From contig JACZYS010000038.1 of the NCBI GenBank assembly GCA_022570975.1, positions 1 to 9,313 of the forward strand: a stretch of 9,313 nt of DNA, given 5' to 3'. Origin of the DNA: Candidatus Zixiibacteriota bacterium (GTDB lineage Bacteria; Zixibacteria; MSB-5A5; GN15; FEB-12). Shown one piece after another: positions 1 through 5,705 of this stretch. Numbering within the stretch: position 1 is the first letter of the stretch; the number at the start of each line of letters is the position of its first letter. The notes below the pieces were generated by a model. That model searched no databases. It worked only from the letters and a program-made list of their open reading frames with translations, and was not told the DNA's origin. A program made the position numbers and the translations under genes.

Positions 1-1
1 G

Positions 2-271
2 GTCCACGGTGATTCCATGAATCATATTGCCCCCCACGGTAGTTTCGTCGTTGTGGACTATGCTTGGAAGAACCTGCACGACCGAGACCTCTGTATCGTG
101 CGTCGCGACGGTGAAGCCACTTTCAAGCGCTACCGCGAGGATAAGAGCGGCCCCTGGCTTGAGCCGGACAGTACCAACTCCCGCCATAGCCCGATCCTTC
201 CGGACGATGAAAACCCGATAGAAATTGCCGGAAAATATTCCAGTTCATCTATGGGTCTGAATTTTAAGTGA
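2..271 (+). CDS. S24-family (LexA/CI-like) repressor C-terminal domain, broken at both ends
   Basis: The frame is already open at the window edge (base 2) and reads VHGDSM, then residues typical of the self-cleaving C-terminal domain of LexA/phage CI-type repressors. The GDSM serine (codon 14-16) is the expected catalytic Ser, and the lysine in the FKRY stretch (codon 125-127), after the RRDGE turn, is the expected catalytic Lys. The DNA-binding N-terminus lies outside the window. The match to the family runs through PDDENPIEIAGK (to about base 235), where relatives usually continue with a VV-W strand; here the frame instead reads a Ser-rich tail and stops at 271, which is the antisense of the neighbouring gene. 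GC is about 58% here against about 40% beyond the junction. So this is a true S24 domain that does not belong to the same genomic context as the rest. It could be a prophage repressor remnant, but a misassembled contig end is more likely. Family call is firm; the function in this genome is not. Confidence 0.75.
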   Translation, partial: VHGDSMNHIAPHGSFVVVDYAWKNLHDRDLCIVRRDGEATFKRYREDKSGPWLEPDSTNSRHSPILPDDENPIEIAGKYSSSSMGLNFK

Positions 272-588
272 AATTCTATTTTCGGATTCCAGTTGGGGCT
301 GCCATTACTGATTACTTTGTCTCCGCCGTATGATATGCCTATTGTCAGTCGATTGGAAAGACCGATATCAGTAAAGGCTATGGCACCGCCATCAGGATAA
401 AAACGAGTTCCAATCTGATAATGCCCTCTGCTTAAAGTTCCGGCTGTCGGGCAGTCAATAATAAACCTTGGCGGAACATCATATAAAGTCACTTCTGAGG
501 CTTCATCACCAAACTGAGCCTGAGCGACAGTTGTTATGCTCATAGTTGCCAGCAATAAATAAAATGTATAATTTAAAATCTTCTTCAT
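130..588 (-). CDS. Exported protein of unknown function, C-terminus lost at junction
   Basis: The gene starts at ATG 586-588, preceded on its strand by a purine-rich GAAAGAGA four bases upstream, an acceptable ribosome-binding site. Residues 1-24 form a clear signal peptide (Lys-Lys n-region, hydrophobic core, VAQA cleavage site). The mature part has the motifs PTAG (47-50), a Gly-Gly pair after RFYPD (62-66), GISYGG (84-89), WNP (100-102) and RPIDE (111-115), then FPAISIGF (119-126), alternating in a manner expected of beta-rich outer-membrane or periplasmic proteins. I associate this pattern with uncharacterised exported proteins of environmental lineages, without a known function. Authentic sequence probably ends at Phe126 (bases 211-213); the remaining 26 residues are the antisense of the S24 gene and should be ignored. 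It lies 140 bases downstream of pabC on the same strand with its own possible promoter, so it may be an independent unit. Confidence 0.65.
   Translation of the reverse strand: MKKILNYTFYLLLATMSITTVAQAQFGDEASEVTLYDVPPRFIIDCPTAGTLSRGHYQIGTRFYPDGGAIAFTDIGLSNRLTIGISYGGDKVISNGSPNWNPKIEFHLKFRPIDELEYFPAISIGFSSSGRIGLWRELVLSGSSQGPLLSSR
211..235. other. Chimeric junction between GC-rich repressor fragment and AT-rich chromosome
   Basis: On the plus strand these bases read as the conserved NPIEIAGK end of an S24 repressor; on the minus strand the same bases read as FPAISIGF, a plausible continuation of the exported protein that starts at 588. Left of 211 the minus-strand frame loses sense; right of 235 the plus-strand frame loses sense. 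Base composition changes abruptly here. Both genes being broken at one shared stretch of about 24 bases is the pattern expected when an assembler joins two genomes at a shared k-mer, or of microhomology-mediated recombination. No insertion-sequence ends, att-like repeats or target duplications are visible. Confidence 0.6.
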
Positions 589-676
589 TTTGTCTCTTTC
601 AAAGTTTTGACATAGCTCTTTGTCATCTGCTATGAAGTTGATAACTAATTAATCTGGAGTCAAATAAAACAATTCA

Positions 677-706
677 ATATTAACAGTTTGAGCCTACAAG
701 TATCAA
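677..706 (-). promoter_or_regulatory. Possible sigma-70-type promoter for the exported protein gene
   Basis: On the minus strand TTGATA (706-701) resembles a -35 element (5 of 6 to TTGACA), followed after 18 bases by TAATAT (682-677), a 4 of 6 match to TATAAT. It would start transcription near 670, leaving a leader of about 80 bases before the ATG at 588. That leader contains a weak 6-bp inverted repeat (CATAGC/GCTATG, plus-strand 610-633 region). The background is AT-rich, so such matches occur by chance; this is a candidate only. It sits in the 140-base gap after pabC, in which nothing else is apparent. Confidence 0.3.
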
Positions 707-728
707 TAAACTTTTATCTGATTGTCGG

Positions 729-1568
729 TTAGCTTAATCTTGTTATCTCAAAAAACCGTTCTCTGATGGTTTTGGTATATATACCCGGCTGATACTTATA
801 TCTCTTTTTGTCTGTAATAATCTCAGAGACGCCTATAACCAGTTTTAAAGAGCTGGAAATAAATACTTCATCCGCTTTTGAAAGCTCAACTAAAGAAACA
901 TCTTTTTCCAGCAGCTTAAAGCCAAGTTTCTTAGCTTCTTTAATAACTATTTTTCTGGTAACGCCGGCAAGGCAGCCGGCCGAAAGGGGGGGCGTAAATA
1001 TTGTTTTGTTTTTTGCCCAGAAAATATTTGCCGAGCTGACTTCGGCAATCTTTCCATTCCTGTTCATGATCAAAGCGTCATCGCACTTATTCTTTTTGGC
1101 AAGTTTTAATGATGCCGCATGAATGGCGTATGAGATTGTTTTTATCTGCCGGAATACGGAATCCTGATCGATTTCAAAAGGAGAGAGGTAAAGTTTAAAG
1201 GGTTGGTGACGCATAGTATGGGGTGCAACCGTCATCAAAATTTGCGGTCTCCCTTTTTTCCCTGCCCAGAACTCGGACTCGCCGGAAGAAACTGTCATCC
1301 TGATTCTCTTAACCTCATCGGAGAGTTTCCTGGCCAGAGCATTCATCCATTTTGTTATCTGTTCTTTAGAATAGGGGATTTTGATTCCTATTACTTTCAG
1401 GCCTCTGAAAAGTCGGTCAAGATGCTCTTTCAAAAAACAAATTTCATCATTGACAATCAAACAGGTTTCAAAAAGTCCTTCCGCATATAAAACTGAATTG
1501 TCAAATATGGAAATCTTCTCTTTACCTCTTGGAACTATCCTTCCGTTTATTGATGTAACCCTCTTCAT
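729..1568 (-). CDS. pabC: Aminodeoxychorismate lyase (class IV PLP enzyme)
   Basis: 279 residues, a normal length for class IV aminotransferase-fold enzymes. The expected order is present: N-terminal SIFDNSVLYAEGLFET (20-35, substrate/cofactor side), HLDRL with Arg52 as the likely PLP-phosphate ligand, Lys143 in QIKTISY as the Schiff-base lysine, Glu176 in the KIAEVSSANIF segment, and TPPL (192-195) with GVTR (202-205) closing the cofactor pocket. Class IV includes branched-chain and D-amino-acid aminotransferases, which are hard to separate by motif alone. The call as PabC, which splits 4-amino-4-deoxychorismate into p-aminobenzoate and pyruvate in the cytoplasm for folate synthesis, rests on the position directly after pabB. 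The start ATG overlaps the pabB stop by one base (TAATG), indicating translational coupling; a GGAG lies 13 bases upstream, rather far. It would be co-transcribed with pabB. Confidence 0.88.
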   Translation of the reverse strand: MKRVTSINGRIVPRGKEKISIFDNSVLYAEGLFETCLIVNDEICFLKEHLDRLFRGLKVIGIKIPYSKEQITKWMNALARKLSDEVKRIRMTVSSGESEFWAGKKGRPQILMTVAPHTMRHQPFKLYLSPFEIDQDSVFRQIKTISYAIHAASLKLAKKNKCDDALIMNRNGKIAEVSSANIFWAKNKTIFTPPLSAGCLAGVTRKIVIKEAKKLGFKLLEKDVSLVELSKADEVFISSSLKLVIGVSEIITDKKRYKYQPGIYTKTIRERFFEITRLS

Positions 1569-2926
1569 TACTCGGCCGGTTCTCCAGAAATTGCTTTTAA
1601 CATGTTAGCAGCTTTAAGTTCCATTTCCTCATATTCATTTTGCGGATTGCTGTCGGCCACGATTCCCCCGCCGGCATGAATGTTATAACAGCCGTCTTTG
1701 TGGAGCATGGTTCTTATAGCAATGTTAAAATCGGCCCGGTCTTTATGAAAATATCCAATTGAACCTGTATAAATATTTCTGGGAATGGTTTCGTTCTCCT
1801 GAATTATTTCCACGGCTCGCTTTTTTGGCACTCCCGTTATAGATCCGCCGGGAATAAGCGACTTTACAATTTCTGCTATATTTTCTTCATTGGTCAACTC
1901 AGCAGAGATATCACTGACCAGATGAATGATTGATGAATAAATTTCCGGCTTGAATATATTATTAACTTTGATCGTTCCCGGTATTGCAATTTTTCCAAGA
2001 TCGTTACGTTCCAAATCTATAATCATCAAAAGCTCGGCCATATCTTTTTCTGATTCAGTCAATTGCTTGAGCTGAATTCGTTCTTCCGATTCAGATGAAC
2101 CTCTCTTGATAGTCCCTTTTAATGGCGAAGTTTTGATAGCCGCCCCGTTTTTTTCAAACATTCGCTCCGGTGAAGATGAAATAATCTGGAAATCCCCAAA
2201 ATTTAAATAAGCAGAATATGGAGCCGGGCTTATTTCCCGGAGCCGGTTATAGACATCAACTGGACTCTGAGAAGATTTGACCCTGAACCGGGAGGTAAAA
2301 TTTGCCTGATATATGTCACCTTCATAAATATGTATTTTTATTTGGTTTATCTTCTCCATATATTCCCGCCTGCTTAAAGCGGGAATGATCTCAGGTGCAG
2401 CATCAAAAATATTAGGCGTCTCCGGAATTGACTGTTTGTGATTGTTCAAAATTACATCATCATAGTTGTCAGCGTCAGAGTTGGTAGCTTCAAGAATCTG
2501 ATTGCCCAAATCAATTTTCAAAACCGAGTCATATATGTTAAAATGTACCAAAGGAACCGAGAAATTATCGGCCGCAAAATTCTTTATAATTTTGTCTCGA
2601 CTAATTTTTAGAAAGGGAAGCATGGACTCATAACCAAAATATCCAACTGCAAATTTGTCCTGATCATAAACGTACTCTCTTAACCGATTCATAAGCCGGT
2701 CAAATTCTAAAATATATTGGCCCATACTTGCCGAATCATTAGTAAGAATTTTACGGTCAATAGATAAAGATGCTACCGGATTTCTACCGAAAAATGAATA
2801 CTTTCCCCGGTCACTAAAAGCCAGCGATGAATCAAGCCAGAAACAGCCTGTTTGGTCTTCCGCTTTATTCAATATAAACGGATGTTTGGGCTCTATTTTC
2901 TGTCGTAGAACTGTTTCAAGAGTCAT
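1568..2926 (-). CDS. pabB: Aminodeoxychorismate synthase component I
   Basis: 452 residues, the usual PabB length, of the chorismate-binding (TrpE/PabB/MenF) family. The N-terminal part (1 to about 170) is the less conserved beta-sandwich; the catalytic half starts near 185 with GDIYQANFT (203-211) and holds SPLKGT (267-272), DLERNDLG (304-311), PGGSITG (359-365), YTGSIGY (386-392) and HAGGGIV (417-423). Lys270 in the LKGT motif is the position where PabB enzymes carry lysine and anthranilate synthases (TrpE) carry alanine, which supports amination of chorismate at C4, not C2. It normally works with a PabA glutaminase; no pabA is in the window. An in-frame stop (2939-2941) lies just upstream and there is no other ATG, so the start is fixed, although the nearest SD-like run (AAGGGG) is over 20 bases away. 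It is the first gene of the minus-strand pair, divergent from the sigma-factor operon, and could share control with it. Confidence 0.93.
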   Translation of the reverse strand: MTLETVLRQKIEPKHPFILNKAEDQTGCFWLDSSLAFSDRGKYSFFGRNPVASLSIDRKILTNDSASMGQYILEFDRLMNRLREYVYDQDKFAVGYFGYESMLPFLKISRDKIIKNFAADNFSVPLVHFNIYDSVLKIDLGNQILEATNSDADNYDDVILNNHKQSIPETPNIFDAAPEIIPALSRREYMEKINQIKIHIYEGDIYQANFTSRFRVKSSQSPVDVYNRLREISPAPYSAYLNFGDFQIISSSPERMFEKNGAAIKTSPLKGTIKRGSSESEERIQLKQLTESEKDMAELLMIIDLERNDLGKIAIPGTIKVNNIFKPEIYSSIIHLVSDISAELTNEENIAEIVKSLIPGGSITGVPKKRAVEIIQENETIPRNIYTGSIGYFHKDRADFNIAIRTMLHKDGCYNIHAGGGIVADSNPQNEYEEMELKAANMLKAISGEPAE

Positions 2927-3010
2927 CTGACTATGAAGTTATTTCTGCCCCTTAATGTCAAGGGAATTGCTCGTTTCAGCCAGATTCCTGAAATATAATG
3001 CCGGTGCAGC

Positions 3011-3027
3011 TGTTCAAAATTTGAACA
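3011..3027. promoter_or_regulatory. Perfect 17-bp palindrome, possible operator
   Basis: TGTTCAAA and TTTGAACA form two 8-bp arms around one central base, with no mismatch. It lies in the 270-bp gap between divergent pabB and the sigma gene, 84 bases before the pabB start. Odd-centred 17-bp dyads of this kind are typical of dimeric repressor sites. It also overlaps a poor -35/-10 candidate for pabB on the minus strand (TATATT, 2998-2993). The binding protein is unknown. As a hairpin it would have a one-base loop, so a DNA-level dyad is more likely than an RNA structure. Confidence 0.4.
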
Positions 3028-3066
3028 AATAGGTAGCTTTTGATTGCATTCTTCTCGTTTATTGTA

Positions 3067-3091
3067 TATATTGTTGTTATACAACAATATA
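3067..3091. promoter_or_regulatory. 25-bp palindrome with 11-bp arms, possible operator
   Basis: TATATTGTTGT pairs exactly with ACAACAATATA across a 3-base centre (TAT). Its centre is exactly 60 bp from that of the 17-bp palindrome, in the same divergent gap, 49 bases upstream of the ECF-type -35. Eleven matched arm pairs are unlikely by chance even in AT-rich DNA. It has no U-tract typical of a terminator on either side, which favours a protein-binding site. The core TTGT/ACAA halves resemble operators of several repressor families, but none can be assigned. Confidence 0.45.
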
Positions 3092-3139
3092 GCTTTCAGA
3101 CGGAAAGTAAATTTCATCAATTTAGAGACAATGATTTAT

Positions 3140-3168
3140 GGAACTTAAAAGCCTTATTTTGGTATTAT
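3140..3168 (+). promoter_or_regulatory. Candidate ECF (sigma-E-type) promoter of the sigma operon
   Basis: GGAACTT at 3140-3146 is an exact match to the -35 element recognised by group-E ECF sigma factors. Sixteen bases later comes TATTAT (3163-3168) within a TATTATATTATAAC run. The -10 is not the classical TCTGA/TCAAA or CGTC form, so the region could equally be read by the housekeeping sigma factor. Transcription would begin near 3175, giving a leader of about 20 bases that ends in AGGAG (3188-3192), four bases before the sigma ATG. If real, the sigma factor drives its own operon, as is common for ECF loci. Confidence 0.4.
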
Positions 3169-3196
3169 ATTATAACTGATTTAAGACAGGAGAATC

Positions 3197-3799
3197 ATGG
3201 CAAAAGAGTCAGCAAAAGATATTGATTTTCGTTTAATGAAAGCTACCCAAAACGGCGACATGGTTGCATATAGCGAAATTGTTGACCGCTATAAGGACCG
3301 TCTTATGCACGTCATTGGAAGGATGTTATCTTCACGGGAAGAGGCCGAAGATATTGTTCAGGAGACAATGATCAGGGTTTACCAGCACCGGCAATCATTT
3401 AATTTTCAACATTGTCTGTCAACCTGGATTTATACGATAGGCTTGAACCTTGCCAGAAATGAACTTCGCAAACGGAAAAAATTTAAGTTTTATGACATTA
3501 CCGAAATGCCCGGCAACCAGGCAGAAATATCTGTCGAGATGAAACTCCCCAGCCGTCTCCCTCAGTTTTTGAACAATGCTATCAAGAACCTGCCGGAAAA
3601 ATATAAAATGGCTTTTATTCTCAGGGACGTACAGGAGCTGCCTTACGAGGAAGTTGCAACGGTTCTTGATGTTCCCTTGGGAACGGTTAAATCACGGGTT
3701 AATCGGGCCAGATTAATGTTAAGAGAAAAATTGCAACCAAGATTGGAGGATATGAATGCGGTGTCAAAAAGCACGCTCCTTCCTGTCGGCTTATTGTAA
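3197..3799 (+). CDS. ECF (RpoE-like) RNA polymerase sigma factor
   Basis: 200 residues, normal for a group IV sigma factor. Region sigma-2 spans about 24-94: the FxxLVxRY-like opening (YSEIVDRYKDRL), the polymerase-contacting EEAEDIVQETMIRVYQ helix (48-63) and the -10-reading segment ending in the basic LRKRKK. A linker with no sigma-3 domain follows (95-122). Region sigma-4 spans about 124-178: LPEKYKMAFILRDVQELPYEEVA, then the helix-turn-helix VPLGTVKSRVNRARLMLRE that reads the -35. The start is fixed by AGGAG at 3188-3192. The last 14 codons overlap the anti-sigma gene by 44 bases, so the two products are translationally coupled. It should direct polymerase to envelope-stress or surface genes when released from the membrane anti-sigma factor. 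The candidate GGAACTT upstream would make it autoregulated. Which ECF subgroup it belongs to cannot be settled by eye. Confidence 0.93.
   Translation: MAKESAKDIDFRLMKATQNGDMVAYSEIVDRYKDRLMHVIGRMLSSREEAEDIVQETMIRVYQHRQSFNFQHCLSTWIYTIGLNLARNELRKRKKFKFYDITEMPGNQAEISVEMKLPSRLPQFLNNAIKNLPEKYKMAFILRDVQELPYEEVATVLDVPLGTVKSRVNRARLMLREKLQPRLEDMNAVSKSTLLPVGLL
3745..3758 (+). promoter_or_regulatory. Ribosome-binding site that fixes the anti-sigma start inside the sigma gene
   Basis: GGAGGA (3745-3750) lies five bases before ATG 3756-3758. This is the strongest Shine-Dalgarno sequence near this start and is embedded in the end of the sigma reading frame (LEDM codons). It fixes the start that puts Cys3 of the zinc finger near the N-terminus and explains the 44-base overlap. 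Confidence 0.7.
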
Positions 3800-4451
3800 A
3801 AATGAATTAGGCTCAAGCCTCAGCAGTGCCATAGCCGAACATCTTTCGACTTGTCATCAGTGTCAGAAAGAAGAAAGCTACTATGTGAATATAATTGATG
3901 CTTCGCGACTTCTCCCTGAACTTAAAGTTTCAGGTGATTTTAACAACAGGCTCCTCAACAGGATTGTCAAAGAAAGATTTCAGGAGACCAAAAACAAAGC
4001 ATACTTGCCCAAGAGACCACCTCTGTTTTCGTTTACAAGAGCGGTGCCGGTAATGGCCGCGGCCTGTTTAATTTTGGTCGCCGGATATTTTACTGTCTTA
4101 GACAAAGAAATTGTAACCGCTGAGGAAAATTATTCGTCCTTTGAAAATTCTCTTGATGATAGTTATCTGACGGCCAAGCCCCGGTACAGCAGAGTCAACC
4201 AGACAACCAGCCTTCACAAAGACTGGTCATTTGATGAAGAGCTGGCTAAAGTCAGCAGGGTTAATAGAATCAGTAATCTCTTGACCAATAATGGAAGTGG
4301 CTATTTCTCATCTGGTAACACTCACCTGGCCTCAAATAACAGCAGGTTATATCTTCCTTATGCCACAAGCTACTATCGTATGAAACCGGTCCTGAAGATA
4401 TATATCAAAACTGAAAAACTGCAAATTAGGGAGGATGCCGTAGAGTATTAA
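3756..4451 (+). CDS. Membrane-anchored zinc-finger (ZAS) anti-sigma factor
   Basis: 231 residues. The N-terminal cytoplasmic part has Cys3 and the H29-x3-C33-x2-C36 pattern of the ZAS/zf-HC2 anti-sigma domain, which clamps its cognate ECF sigma factor. Residues about 96-115 (AVPVMAAACLILVAGYFTVL) form one transmembrane helix, after a basic stretch, so the domain of about 115 residues that follows should be in the periplasm. That outer part is rich in Ser, Asn and Tyr and matches no domain I recognise. The arrangement equals that of RseA-type proteins, in which signal-dependent cleavage near the membrane frees the sigma factor; the next gene encodes the HtrA-like protein expected for such a pathway, but in a form that looks catalytically dead. 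The gene overlaps the sigma gene by 44 bases and its TAA is followed at once, in the same frame, by the next ATG. Confidence 0.9.
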   Translation: MRCQKARSFLSAYCKNELGSSLSSAIAEHLSTCHQCQKEESYYVNIIDASRLLPELKVSGDFNNRLLNRIVKERFQETKNKAYLPKRPPLFSFTRAVPVMAAACLILVAGYFTVLDKEIVTAEENYSSFENSLDDSYLTAKPRYSRVNQTTSLHKDWSFDEELAKVSRVNRISNLLTNNGSGYFSSGNTHLASNNSRLYLPYATSYYRMKPVLKIYIKTEKLQIREDAVEY

Positions 4452-4454
4452 ATG
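4428..4454 (+). promoter_or_regulatory. Unusual translation start region of the HtrA-like gene
   Basis: A strong AGGGAGG (4428-4434) lies 17 bases before the ATG at 4452, too far for normal use, and directly abuts another ATG (4435) that would encode only two codons before TAG (4441-4443). The anti-sigma stop TAA (4449-4451) touches the real ATG in the same frame. Termination followed by reinitiation, helped by the nearby purine run, is the simplest reading. It may set a fixed ratio of the two proteins. Confidence 0.45.
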
Positions 4455-5639
4455 CTAACGTTTTGTATTAAAACTGTCAGACTATCCTTGACGGTTGTAT
4501 TTCTTGTAGCCTCATTTTCAATAAATGTTTATTCTTTTGACAGCACTTTGTGTTATCTGGAGAAAAATCTCAACCGTCTCGTATTTGACATATCATCATC
4601 AATCGTAACCGTAGAAGCGTCATGGTCTCAGACTCAAAGCAATAATCGGTTTGATGACATTTATGTATTACCCGGATTAATATCACGCGGAATAGTGGTT
4701 GATTCAAACGGCCATATTCTGGTTACCATCCCGGCCGTCGAAAACAGAGACAAGATCTTGGTCAATTTTGGCAGCAAATCAGTTCCTGCCAAAATAGTGG
4801 GGGCAGATTACCAATCGGGTTTAGCTCTTTTGTCTACCGGGGTCAAACTGGGTCAGCCGGTGATTATGTCTGAGCAATACCTTTGCACCGGACAAATGGT
4901 GGTAGCTATTGGCAACGCCTTTGGAATCAGAGCAAACCCCACTCTGGGCTTCTGTGCCGGTACCAGACCGGATGGTAATATACAATTTTCAGGACTTATA
5001 AGCTCGGGCACAACCGGCGGAGGTCTCTTTGATCTTACCGGTAATCTGGTAGGCCTTATTTCCGGAAGCTTGGGAGATGACGACAAAGCCGGGGTCGGTC
5101 TGGCCGTACCCGCATATAAGCTCTCCGGAGTAGTTCAGTATATTAAAAAGTACGGCAATAAGCCGGCCGGATATATCGGCGTAAATTCTACCGAAATTGA
5201 AATAGTCCCTCCAATTGTTATCAGCCGAAGAAGTTCCAATCTTAGTTTTGCATCTCAGAACCGAATAGAAATTAGTAAAGGTTTCGTAATAAATTTCTTA
5301 TTCAAAGATTCACCGGCATCCAGAGCCGGCCTCAGAGAAAATGACCTCATATTTGAAGTCGATGGCCGACTGGTTAATTCTATTGCCGCTCTAAGGGAAA
5401 GAATAATTATGACTGCCCCCGGCACGGTTATTAGTTTCGGCTTCATACGAAATAACCAGGTTTACTATACGCAAGTTATCGCAGGAGAAACAAAACAATG
5501 GTTCAGCAAAAATATTCCACCCAAAAGAGGACTATCCAAAAACGCTCGACTATTTGATTCCTTGAGCACCGAGATTAACGATCTCAAAAACAAGCTTGAT
5601 GAGCTTGAAAAACTGGTAAAAATCTCCCGGGGCAACTAA
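4452..5639 (+). CDS. HtrA/DegS-like trypsin-PDZ protein with all catalytic residues replaced (pseudoprotease)
   Basis: 395 residues. Residues 1 to about 28 are a signal peptide or anchor (Lys7, Arg10, then a hydrophobic run to VYS). About 45-232 is a chymotrypsin-fold domain of the HtrA type, recognisable from RGIVVDSNGHILVT (79-92), GADYQSGLALL (117-127), AIGNAFG (152-158) and GTTGGGLFDLTGNLVGL (186-202). By eye alignment to DegP, where VTNNHVV, RSDIAL and GNSGGAL carry the triad, the His position is Ala95, the Asp is Gly123 and the Ser is Thr188. About 239-345 is one PDZ domain with the typical DSPASRAGLRENDLIFEVDG core (286-305), longer than usual in its first half. The C-terminus (about 363-391) is a short heptad-like coiled coil, perhaps for oligomers. 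It should be periplasmic, and it lies directly after the anti-sigma gene, the place of a DegS-like sensor. I infer a binding, non-cleaving role: sensing misfolded peptides and shielding or presenting the anti-sigma factor. Fold is firm; mechanism is not. Confidence 0.85.
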   Translation: MLTFCIKTVRLSLTVVFLVASFSINVYSFDSTLCYLEKNLNRLVFDISSSIVTVEASWSQTQSNNRFDDIYVLPGLISRGIVVDSNGHILVTIPAVENRDKILVNFGSKSVPAKIVGADYQSGLALLSTGVKLGQPVIMSEQYLCTGQMVVAIGNAFGIRANPTLGFCAGTRPDGNIQFSGLISSGTTGGGLFDLTGNLVGLISGSLGDDDKAGVGLAVPAYKLSGVVQYIKKYGNKPAGYIGVNSTEIEIVPPIVISRRSSNLSFASQNRIEISKGFVINFLFKDSPASRAGLRENDLIFEVDGRLVNSIAALRERIIMTAPGTVISFGFIRNNQVYYTQVIAGETKQWFSKNIPPKRGLSKNARLFDSLSTEINDLKNKLDELEKLVKISRGN

Positions 5640-5688
5640 ACCTGCTTTTAATTAATTTTTTGAATTGCCAATCATTTTGAATTTATTG

Positions 5689-5705
5689 TAACTTGTTATA
5701 AGTTA
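5689..5705 (+). promoter_or_regulatory. Dyad overlapping the start of the CMD-like gene, with no Shine-Dalgarno
   Basis: TAACTT and AAGTTA form 6-bp arms around GTTAT, ending on the first base of the ATG at 5705. No purine-rich ribosome-binding site exists in the 30 bases before that ATG, and an in-frame TAA (5699-5701) excludes an upstream start. The 65-base AT-rich gap after the HtrA-like gene also holds a weak TTGAAT (5660-5665) / TATTGT (5684-5689) pair, which would give a nearly leaderless transcript. The dyad might be an operator or a small start-codon hairpin; chance is possible with 6-bp arms. Confidence 0.25.

Noticed and set aside
1..271. Integrated prophage end or att site
   Set aside because: Only a 3' repressor fragment is present, with no integrase, tRNA or direct repeats; the shared-stretch junction fits a chimera better.
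610..633. CATAGC/GCTATG inverted repeat in the leader of the exported protein gene
   Set aside because: Six-base stem with a 12-base loop, competing with another weak pairing; too weak to call a riboswitch or terminator.
808..1608. Plus-strand open frames opposite pabC
   Set aside because: Antisense shadows of a gene with a full class IV PLP enzyme motif set.
2994..2999. Perfect TATAAT on the plus strand in the divergent gap
   Set aside because: No acceptable -35 at 16-18 bases; the only TTG-type hexamer is 21 bases away, and such hexamers are common in AT-rich DNA.
2923..3225. Small open frames on both strands across the pabB/sigma gap (2923-3120 minus; 3040-3225 plus)
   Set aside because: Low-complexity translations without family motifs or ribosome-binding sites, overlapping palindromes and promoter sequence; chance frames.
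5640..5704. Possible terminator after the HtrA-like gene
   Set aside because: The T-run is not preceded by a GC-rich stem; no hairpin found, so transcription could continue into the next gene.
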